A stretch of DNA of 8,946 nucleotides, taken from assembly GCA_005788935.1 (NCBI GenBank), contig SYAK01000442.1:1-8946 (forward strand), given 5' to 3'. Of the stretch, positions 1-6,212 are shown one piece after another. This DNA comes from Pseudomonadota bacterium (GTDB lineage Bacteria; Myxococcota; UBA9042; PHBI01). Below the pieces are notes generated by a model, which saw only the letters and a list, made by a program, of their open reading frames with translations, ran no database searches and had not been told where the DNA came from. How positions within the stretch are numbered: the first letter of the stretch is position 1; the number at the start of each line of letters is the position of its first letter. The position numbers and the translations under genes were made by a program.

Positions 1-271
1 CTCACGGTTCCTGCGTCGTCACTGGACCATCGAGAACGGCCTGCACTGGGTCCTGGATATGGCCTTTGGCGAAGATCAGGCCCGCCACCGGGCAGGAAAC
101 GCCGCCACCAACATGACCACCTTGAGGCACCTCGCGCTGAGTCTCATCAACCAGGACCCCGACCGAAAGCTTGGAATTGCAAACTCTCGCAGGCGAGCAG
201 GCTTCGATCGGCGATACCTGCTAAAGTTGCTCTCTGGTGGTGTGCTCCCGTGAGAGAACTCGATTGCCCTG
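1..271 (+). mobile_element. Right end of an ISAs1-family insertion sequence (partial)
   Basis: The stretch holds the last part of an ISAs1-type transposase and ends 18 bases after its stop codon at a CCCTG (267-271). ISAs1-family ends usually begin CAGGG when read inward, so CCCTG on the plus strand fits the outer end of the right terminal repeat. That boundary is inference, because the left end lies outside the window and the repeat pair cannot be compared. The target duplication cannot be tested for the same reason. Confidence 0.65.
2..253 (+). CDS. ISAs1-family DDE transposase, C-terminal fragment
   Basis: This frame is open from the window edge to the TGA at 251-253 and gives 83 residues. 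The protein contains RRHWTIENGLHWVLDMAFGE, followed by EDQARHRAGNAATNM and LRHLALSL. This is the conserved end of the ISAs1 (DDE_Tnp_ISAs1) transposase, where the W-IEN-LHW-LD-F-ED block carries the last catalytic Glu. The final stretch AGFDRRYLLKLL matches the usual ISAs1 tail, in which an 'AGWD..YL..LL' motif precedes the stop. The enzyme would cut and join its own IS ends. The true start is left of the window, so integrity of the rest is unknown. An internal ATG at 59 opens a shorter frame, but it falls inside the conserved motif and is not the start. Confidence 0.9.
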   Translation, partial: SRFLRRHWTIENGLHWVLDMAFGEDQARHRAGNAATNMTTLRHLALSLINQDPDRKLGIANSRRRAGFDRRYLLKLLSGGVLP

Positions 272-367
272 CGGGGCGGCCCGTGGCGGCGGGCGACGGG
301 CTCGGCGAAGCGGCGCGTGCGGCGTGGCTCGGCCCGCCGCCATCTCCGAAAACGGTCGAAACACGGC

Positions 368-395
368 TTGCTGAAGAACAAGCGCGCGATATCAT
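368..395 (+). promoter_or_regulatory. Candidate sigma70-type promoter for the giant lipoprotein gene
   Basis: TTGCTG at 368-373 and TATCAT at 390-395 are separated by 16 bases and match TTGACA and TATAAT fairly well. They lie in one of the few A/T-rich patches of the leader. Transcription would start near 402 and give a leader of about 60 bases. The site lies outside the proposed IS end at 271, so it would belong to the gene rather than to the IS. Support is motif match only. Confidence 0.35.
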
Positions 396-411
396 CTCGG
401 CTTGGGTGGGG

Positions 412-428
412 CCCCTCGGCCGAAGGGG
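412..428 (+). promoter_or_regulatory. GC-rich hairpin in the 5' leader
   Basis: CCCCT (412-416) can pair with AGGGG (424-428) around a 7-base loop containing CGGCCG. It lies 22 bases before the ribosome binding site and would be in the mRNA leader if the promoter at 368-395 is used. It does not overlap the AGGAG, so no direct occlusion is evident. In DNA this GC-rich a short stem may be chance. Confidence 0.25.
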
Positions 429-450
429 TGGCCGCCTGCGCCCCCGACCC

Positions 451-455
451 AGGAG
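451..455 (+). promoter_or_regulatory. Ribosome binding site (AGGAG) that fixes the start at 463
   Basis: AGGAG lies seven bases before ATG 463. The frame is open back to a GTG at 250, but the 71 residues between 250 and 462 look like translated leader. The residues from Met at 463 onward immediately form a lipoprotein signal peptide. This site therefore decides the start. Confidence 0.8.
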
Positions 456-462
456 AACCAGA

Positions 463-3400
463 ATGCCCACTCGAGCCTGTACCCGAACCTTGGCCATTGG
501 CTTGCTGATGTTCGCGATCATGCCCCTCGGCGCGAGCTGCCACGACGAGACCGGCGCGGCGAGCTGCCCTGAAGGCGCGGCGGGCTGCGAATGCGCCGCA
601 GGTGCCAGCTGCGACCCCGGGCTCGCGTGCGAGGCGGGCGTCTGCGGCCCCGTGGTCGACGATGCCGGCGTTCCCGACGCGAACGTCGGGGTGGATGGAG
701 CAGTCACAGAGGACTTGGCGGGTGAGGTCGGCGGCGCGGACAGCGCGGCTCCCGAGGACGCGGCGCGAGAGGACGCCGGGAGCTGCGGCGGGCTGCCAGC
801 CCCGGACTTCTGCGCCTGCCGCGAGAACGCAGACTGCGCCTCGGGTCATTGTCTGCCGTCGAGCGCGGGAGGCTCGGTGTGCTCGCGAACGTGCCAGACC
901 GACTGCCCCGAGGGCTTCCAGTGCCGCCTCGTGACGCTGCCGACGCTCGATCCGACGTACCTGTGCATCGAGCCCGCCCTGAACCTGTGTCGGCCGTGCA
1001 CGGAGGACCGGGAGTGCCAGCAGGACGCGCTCGATGGCAGCGGGGCACGCTGCGTGCGCTACGGCGAGGCCGAGGGGAGCTTCTGCGGCATCCCGTGCGG
1101 CGCCGACGCCGACTGCCCGGGCGGCTACGCCTGCCGCGAGGCGATCGGGGACGCCTCGGGAGCGACCGTGCGCCAGTGCGTGCTCGCCGACACGGACGCC
1201 ACGTGCAGCTGTTCGGGCCGGGCCATCGCGGGGTCGGCCTTCACGACCTGTGCGGTCGGCGACTGCGCCGGGACGCGGGTCTGCGAGCCCGACGGACTGT
1301 CCGCCTGCCGGGACCCCGACGGCGAGGTGTGCGGGGCGCCCGCCGAGGTCGTCGTGACCTTCGACCCGCAGGGCGGTGTGCTCGTCGGAACGGCCTCGCG
1401 GGTCGTGGCCGTCGGTCAGCCCTACGGCGCGCTTCCGGCTGCGACTCGCGACGGGCATGCGCTCGCGGGCTGGTGGACCACACCGGGCGGCGCGGGGGTC
1501 GAGGTCCGTGCGGACACGGTCGTGACGGCGACGGAGGCGCACACCCTGCATGCGCGCTGGACAGCCAACAGCGTGACGGTCGACTTCGACAGCGAGGGCG
1601 GGACGCCGTGTCCTCCGAGCACCGTGACCTTCGGTACCGCCTATGGGTCCGGAGGCCCGCTGTGCGTCCCGACTCGCGAAGGCCACGCCTTCGGCGGCTG
1701 GTGGACAGGCGATGACGGCTTGGGCAGCGCGGTGACGGCGGCGACAATCGTTGCAACTGCAACGGATCACGTGCTGCACGCCCGCTGGACGGCCGACAGC
1801 CTGACCGTGCGCTTCGACAGCGAGGGCGGGACGCCGTGTCCGCCCCGGACGGTGACCTTCGGCGCGGCCTACGGGTCTGGGGGCCCGCTGTGCGTCCCGA
1901 CCCGCGACGGCCACGCCTTTGGCGGCTGGTGGACAGGCGATGACGGCACGGGCAGCGCGGTGACGGCGGCGACAATCGTTGCAACTGCAACGGAGCATGT
2001 GTTGCATGCCCGCTGGACGGCGAGCGGTGTGAACGTCACGCTCGACGCCCACGGCGGCACGGGGTGCCCGCCGAGCGTCGCGGTCACCTTCGGCGCGACC
2101 TACGGCGCCGCGGCCCCGCTGTGCAGGCCCGCGCGCGACGGCCACACCTTCGAGGGGTGGTGGACGGCAGAAGCTGGCGGCAGCCCGGTGACCTCGGCGA
2201 CCCGGGTGACGAACCCTGGCGACCACACCCTGCATGCGCGCTGGAGCCCGCGGGCCTTCACGGTGACCTACGACAACAACGGCGGGGCCGGCTGCGGGAC
2301 CCTCATCGTGACCTTCGGAGCGGCCTACGGAGCGAACGCGGGCGGACTCCTGTGCGTGCCGGCGCGAGCGGGGCACACCTTCGGCGGCTGGTACCTCGGG
2401 AGCGCACCCGTGACGGCTGCGACGCTCGTCCAGACTGCATCGGACCACAGCCTCGTCGCCCGCTGGAACGCGCGGGCCTTCACCGTCGCCTTCGACAGCG
2501 AGGGCGGCAGCCCCTGCCTGGACCGGGTCGTGACCTTCGGCGCGCCCTACGGGGCGGGCGGCCCGCTGTGCGTGCCGACACGCGCGGGCTTCGCCTTCGG
2601 CGGGTGGTGGACGGGCGATGACGGCACGGGGAGTGAGGTCTCGGAGACCACCCTCGTCGCGACCGCGAGCGCGCACGTCCTGCACGCGCGCTGGAGGGCG
2701 AGCACCTTCGCGGTCTCCTTCGACCCGCAGGGGGGCACGGCGCCAAACCCCGCACGCCTGACGGTCGCCTTCGGAGCCGCCTACGGGGCGCTTCCGTCGA
2801 CCGCGCGGGCGGGGCACACCTTCGCGGGCTGGTGGACGACGCCGGCCGCGGGAGGCTTCGAGGTGACGGCCGCGACGATCGTGACGGTCGCTGGCGCGCA
2901 CACGCTGCATGCACGCTGGTCGGCGAAGGCGCTGGTCGTCCGCTACGAGAGCGCGGGCGGGACTCCATGTGTCGACCTGGCCGTGACCTTCGGGCAGCCC
3001 TATGGGGCCTCGGTCGCGGGGGCCCTGTGCACGCCGACCCGGATCGGCTGGTCCTTCGACGGCTGGTGGAGCGCACCAGATGCGACGGGGACGCAGGTCA
3101 CGGCGACGACGACCGTTGCAACACAAAACGATCATGCGCTGTTCGCACGCTGGACGGCGAACCGCTACGCGCTGACCTTCGACAGCGAGGGCGGATCCGC
3201 GTGTCTGGCCCGCAGCGTGACCTTCGGGAGCACCTACGGCGACCTCTGCGGGCCGACGCGCGCAGGCCACACCTTCGGTGGCTGGTACCTCGGAGACGAC
3301 GGGACCGGCGAGGGTGTGACGGCCGCCACGGTCGTTTCAACTGCAAGTAATCACGTACTGCATGCCCACTGGGATGCGGTGACCGTGGCCGTGAGCTTCG

Positions 3401-6048
3401 AGCCCGCGGGCGGCTCGGACCCCACTCCGGCGACGCTCGCGGTGCGCTTTGGTGCGAGCTACGGGGCGCTGCCGGTGACGACGCGGGCGGGCTATGCCTT
3501 CGGCGGCTGGTGGACCGGTGCGGGCGGGACGGGGACGCAGGTATCGCCCGGGACGAGCGTGACCCGGGCCGACGCCCACACCCTCTACGCGGGCTGGCTC
3601 CCCAATGGCTACACGGTGACCTACGACAACGCGGGCGGCAGCGGATGTGCGACGCATGCGGTCGTCTTCGGCGAGCGCTACGATCGCAGCGGGCCGCTGT
3701 GCGTGCCGGTGCGGGCCGGCTACGCGTTCGCGGGCTGGGTGGACGCGGCCGGGGCGTCGATCGAGGGGGCGACCGTCGTGGCGACGGCGGGGCCGCACCC
3801 GCTGAGCGCGCGGTGGACGGCGAGAAGCCTGACGGTGACCTTCGACAGCGCGGGCGGGCTGGCGTGCCCGAGTCGAACGGTGACCTTCGACGCGCCCTAC
3901 GGCGCGCTGTGCGCGACGACCCGTCCGGGTTACGCCTTCGCGGGGTGGTGGACCTCCGACGGGGCCGCGGGCAGCGAGGTCACGGCCGCGACGCCCGTCA
4001 CGACCCCGAACGACCACGTGCTGCGCGCCCGCTGGACCGCGGCGACTGTCGCGGTGACCTTCGACGCGGGCGAGGGTGGCCCCGCGAGTCCGCCGGGCAA
4101 GACGGTGACCTTCGGCGGCCTCTATGGCGAGCTCGCGACGGCCGAGCGGGCAGGCTACACGCTCGCGGGCTGGCGGACCGCCCTCGACGGCACGGGCGAG
4201 CTGGTGACGCCGCTGACCGAGGTCACGCGCCCGACCTCGCACACGCTCTATGCCGCCTGGACCGGCAACCGCTACGCCGTGAGCTTCGACAGCGAGGGCG
4301 GCAGCGCCTGCGCGGACCTCACCGTAACCTACGGCGCGGCGTACGGTGCGTTGTGCGCCCCGACGCGGACCGGCTACGACTTCGGCGACTGGCGGACGGG
4401 CGACGGCGGCACCGGGACCGTCGTCGACGGCTCCACGATCGTTTCAACTGCAAGCACTCACATGCTGCATGCGCGCTGGACGGCCAAACGCCTGACCGTC
4501 ACCTTCGAAGCTCAGGGCGGCGCGACGCCGGTGCCAGCGAGCCTTGAGGTCAGCTTCGGCGCCCCCTACGGCGCGCTGCCGACAACCACACGGGCGGGCC
4601 ACACCTTCCGGGGCTGGTGGACGACCCCGGCGGCTGGCGGGGCGGAAATCACCGCGACAACCCTCGTCGCGACCGAGGCGAGCCACGTCCTCCATGCCCG
4701 CTGGACCGCGAACAGCTACACCGTGAGCTTCGACAGCGAGGGCGGCAGCGCCTGCGCAAGCCTCACCGTGACCTTCGGCGCGACGTATGGCGCGATGACG
4801 GGCGGCGTCCTGTGCGCCCCCGAGCGCGTCGGCTACCTTTTCGAAGGCTGGTTCGACGGAGATGGCGATCTCGGAAACGCGGTCTCGGGCGCCACGATCG
4901 TTTCAACTGCAAGCGATCACATGCTGCATGCGCGCTGGAGCGCCGCTGCGTACCAGGTCAGCTTCGATACGCGCAGCCCCTACCTGGCGCCATCGCCGAT
5001 CACCGTGACCTTCGGCGCGCCGTATGGCGCACTCCCTGCCACGTCGCGCCCGGGCTACGTGTTCGAAGGCTGGTGGAGCAACGCAGGCTGCCAGGCCGCG
5101 CTCATCGGGCCGCAGACGGTCGTCACGACGCCGGGCAACCACTCGCTGTACGCCCGCTGGCGGGCGTCGGAGCCGGGCGAGGCGGTTGTCCGGATCGAGC
5201 CAGGGGCCTTCACCATCGGGTCGCCGCCCGATGAGCTCGGGCGTGGGCCCGACGAGTGGCAGTCGAGCGTGACGCTGACGCGGCCGTTCTTGATGATGTC
5301 GACCGAGGTCACCCAGCTTCAGTGGAAGCGGCGCTCGGGCGGCGTGAACCCATCAGCCTTCCGGGACAGCGCGGCCCGCGACTGCAGTCTCGTCAACGCG
5401 GCCGACCTCGCGCCCGTCGAGTCGGTGACCTGGTGGAGCGCCATCCTGTACGCCAACGCCCTGAGCCGGGAGCAGGGGCTGCCCGCATGCTACGGCGAGG
5501 TGAACAACAAGCCCGACGGCAGCCTGTGCTCGGGGACGTGGCAGGCGGGCGACCTCGACTGCGGCGCGCGCCTGCCGGTGCTGCCCGATGGAGACCCCTA
5601 TGCGTGTCGCGGCTGGCGCCTCCCGACCGAGGCCGAGTGGGAGTACGCCGCCCGCTCGAGTCGAACCGGGGCGACCTGGCTCGGGAACCTGTCGGGGGAC
5701 GTCGGTGGCTGTGCAGGCCTGCAGCCGAACCTCGACCCGATCGCGGTGTGGTGCGGCGGCGGGGTGTCAGGGCCGCAGATGGTGGCGCTCCGGGGTGCCA
5801 ACTGGTGGGGCCTCTTCGACATGCTCGGCAACGTTCAGGAGTGGACCTGGGACGGGTGGGACAGCGGCCTCGCGCCAGGCGGCGTCGACCCGCATCGGAC
5901 GCGCGTCGACGCGCCAGCCCGGACGGTGCGCGGCGGCGCGTGGTCATTCCCGGCCCGCTACGTGCGCGCGGCCTGGCGCCTCGGCATGCAGGTCGGCGAC
6001 CGGAACGAGACGACCGGCCTCCGCCTCGTGAGGACCGCGTTCCCCTGA
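463..6048 (+). CDS. Giant cysteine-rich lipoprotein with 17 InlB B-repeats and a C-terminal FGE/SUMF1-like domain
   Basis: The 1861-residue product should be a lipid-anchored surface protein. Residues 1-25 form a signal peptide (basic MPTRACTR, then a hydrophobic run), ending in LGASC with Cys26 as the lipidation site. Residues 27-295 are cysteine-rich, with motifs such as CDPGLACEAGVC, NADCASGHC and ADCPGGYAC, interrupted by an acidic Asp/Ala linker (about 64-107). Residues 296-1570 are 17 tandem InlB B-repeat units, each with F/Y-D..GG, V-FG..YG, T-R.G-F-GWW and H.L.ARW. Residues 1571-1861 are an FGE-sulfatase-like domain: GAFTIGSP, STEVTQLQW, RLPTEAEWEYAAR (from 1719), DMLGNVQEW (from 1786), RGGAW (1823-1827) and a final GLRLVR. 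Both copper-binding cysteines of true FGE are missing, so formylglycine formation is unlikely. I infer a long disulfide-braced stalk or adhesin carrying a PvdO-like or binding head; ligand and partner are unknown. No gene is co-transcribed with it in the window. Confidence 0.93.
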   Translation: MPTRACTRTLAIGLLMFAIMPLGASCHDETGAASCPEGAAGCECAAGASCDPGLACEAGVCGPVVDDAGVPDANVGVDGAVTEDLAGEVGGADSAAPEDAAREDAGSCGGLPAPDFCACRENADCASGHCLPSSAGGSVCSRTCQTDCPEGFQCRLVTLPTLDPTYLCIEPALNLCRPCTEDRECQQDALDGSGARCVRYGEAEGSFCGIPCGADADCPGGYACREAIGDASGATVRQCVLADTDATCSCSGRAIAGSAFTTCAVGDCAGTRVCEPDGLSACRDPDGEVCGAPAEVVVTFDPQGGVLVGTASRVVAVGQPYGALPAATRDGHALAGWWTTPGGAGVEVRADTVVTATEAHTLHARWTANSVTVDFDSEGGTPCPPSTVTFGTAYGSGGPLCVPTREGHAFGGWWTGDDGLGSAVTAATIVATATDHVLHARWTADSLTVRFDSEGGTPCPPRTVTFGAAYGSGGPLCVPTRDGHAFGGWWTGDDGTGSAVTAATIVATATEHVLHARWTASGVNVTLDAHGGTGCPPSVAVTFGATYGAAAPLCRPARDGHTFEGWWTAEAGGSPVTSATRVTNPGDHTLHARWSPRAFTVTYDNNGGAGCGTLIVTFGAAYGANAGGLLCVPARAGHTFGGWYLGSAPVTAATLVQTASDHSLVARWNARAFTVAFDSEGGSPCLDRVVTFGAPYGAGGPLCVPTRAGFAFGGWWTGDDGTGSEVSETTLVATASAHVLHARWRASTFAVSFDPQGGTAPNPARLTVAFGAAYGALPSTARAGHTFAGWWTTPAAGGFEVTAATIVTVAGAHTLHARWSAKALVVRYESAGGTPCVDLAVTFGQPYGASVAGALCTPTRIGWSFDGWWSAPDATGTQVTATTTVATQNDHALFARWTANRYALTFDSEGGSACLARSVTFGSTYGDLCGPTRAGHTFGGWYLGDDGTGEGVTAATVVSTASNHVLHAHWDAVTVAVSFEPAGGSDPTPATLAVRFGASYGALPVTTRAGYAFGGWWTGAGGTGTQVSPGTSVTRADAHTLYAGWLPNGYTVTYDNAGGSGCATHAVVFGERYDRSGPLCVPVRAGYAFAGWVDAAGASIEGATVVATAGPHPLSARWTARSLTVTFDSAGGLACPSRTVTFDAPYGALCATTRPGYAFAGWWTSDGAAGSEVTAATPVTTPNDHVLRARWTAATVAVTFDAGEGGPASPPGKTVTFGGLYGELATAERAGYTLAGWRTALDGTGELVTPLTEVTRPTSHTLYAAWTGNRYAVSFDSEGGSACADLTVTYGAAYGALCAPTRTGYDFGDWRTGDGGTGTVVDGSTIVSTASTHMLHARWTAKRLTVTFEAQGGATPVPASLEVSFGAPYGALPTTTRAGHTFRGWWTTPAAGGAEITATTLVATEASHVLHARWTANSYTVSFDSEGGSACASLTVTFGATYGAMTGGVLCAPERVGYLFEGWFDGDGDLGNAVSGATIVSTASDHMLHARWSAAAYQVSFDTRSPYLAPSPITVTFGAPYGALPATSRPGYVFEGWWSNAGCQAALIGPQTVVTTPGNHSLYARWRASEPGEAVVRIEPGAFTIGSPPDELGRGPDEWQSSVTLTRPFLMMSTEVTQLQWKRRSGGVNPSAFRDSAARDCSLVNAADLAPVESVTWWSAILYANALSREQGLPACYGEVNNKPDGSLCSGTWQAGDLDCGARLPVLPDGDPYACRGWRLPTEAEWEYAARSSRTGATWLGNLSGDVGGCAGLQPNLDPIAVWCGGGVSGPQMVALRGANWWGLFDMLGNVQEWTWDGWDSGLAPGGVDPHRTRVDAPARTVRGGAWSFPARYVRAAWRLGMQVGDRNETTGLRLVRTAFP
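1348..5172 (+). repeat. Array of 17 InlB B-repeat units (about 225 bp each)
   Basis: By hand the units start at 1348, 1573, 1801, 2029, 2257, 2479, 2707, 2932, 3166, 3385, 3610, 3829, 4048, 4273, 4492, 4717 and 4951. Lengths run from 219 to 234 bases, always whole codons. InlB B-repeats (Flg_new, PF09479; TIGR02543) are small beta-rich modules of surface proteins, best known in Listeria internalins. Eleven units (2-6, 8, 9, 11, 12, 14, 16) have one cysteine after the first GG and a second in an LC just before the P-TR motif. Units 1, 7, 10, 13, 15 and 17 lack this pair. Units 2 and 3 are the closest: I count about 30 differences in 228 bases, many synonymous. Most other pairs are far more diverged, so the array looks old with some recent copying. 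Confidence 0.92.
4433..4480 (+). repeat. Near-identical 48-bp tract of repeat 14 with A/T-ending codons (second copy at 4892-4939)
   Basis: The two 48-base tracts differ at two positions although their parent units (14 and 16) are clearly diverged. Both contain the codons GTT TCA ACT GCA, four successive A/T-ending codons in a gene that otherwise nearly always ends codons in G or C. Related versions occur at the same column of unit 9 (GTT TCA ACT GCA, near 3334), units 2 and 3 (GTT GCA ACT GCA, near 1750 and 1978) and unit 8 (GTT GCA ACA CAA, near 3115). The encoded residues, IV-[SA]-T-A, are the strand before H.L.ARW. Copying between units or a DNA/RNA-level constraint could explain it. Confidence 0.8.
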
Positions 6049-6069
6049 CAGCGGGCGAGCGGTGTGGCT

Positions 6070-6086
6070 GCCGACGGCCGGTCGGC
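6070..6086. terminator. Possible hairpin after the giant lipoprotein gene
   Basis: GCCGAC (6070-6075) and GTCGGC (6081-6086) can form a 6-bp stem with a 5-base loop, 21 bases after the stop codon at 6048. There is no T-run after it, so it is not a classical intrinsic terminator. It lies just outside the left end of the IS66 element at 6092. Position is the main argument for a role in ending the transcript. Confidence 0.3.
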
Positions 6087-6091
6087 CCGGG

Positions 6092-6113
6092 GTGACCGAT
6101 CAGCCACGCCGGG
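6092..6113 (+). repeat. IS66 left terminal inverted repeat
   Basis: Reading inward the sequence starts GTGACCGATCAG and ends ACGCCGGG. It matches the reverse complement of 8601-8622 at 19 of 22 positions. Weaker similarity continues inward for another 15 bases or so (an AG, then GAGGGG or AGGGG). Confidence 0.85.
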
Positions 6114-6212
6114 TAGCCACGATCGGAGGGGTCTGGGAGACTCGTCGCGGGGGCGTGCGTGCTTGGGCCGAACGGGCGAGGGCGGCTTGACGTCGCTCGG
6201 ACGGGGGCCGGC

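Noticed and set aside
250..462. GTG at 250 as start of the giant gene, overlapping the transposase stop
   Set aside because: It would add 71 residues with no domain before an otherwise perfect lipoprotein signal. ATG 463 has an AGGAG at ideal spacing, and an IS boundary probably lies at 271.
76..3270. A 1064-residue open frame on the minus strand, and similar long ones at 3337-4242
   Set aside because: They mirror the plus-strand repeat gene: in GC-rich DNA the opposite frame is often free of stops. Their translations are Arg/Ala/Pro-rich with no domain, while the plus frame has a full set of recognisable motifs.
3323..4939. GTTTCAACTGCAAG tracts as CRISPR-like repeats
   Set aside because: They resemble the GTTTCAA end of some CRISPR repeats, but they are in frame within a protein repeat, spaced by hundreds of bases at whole-unit distances, with no short unique spacers.
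1348..5172. Diversity-generating retroelement or phase-variable cassette target
   Set aside because: There is no reverse transcriptase, template repeat or A-biased variation in the window, and no invertase or inverted cassette.
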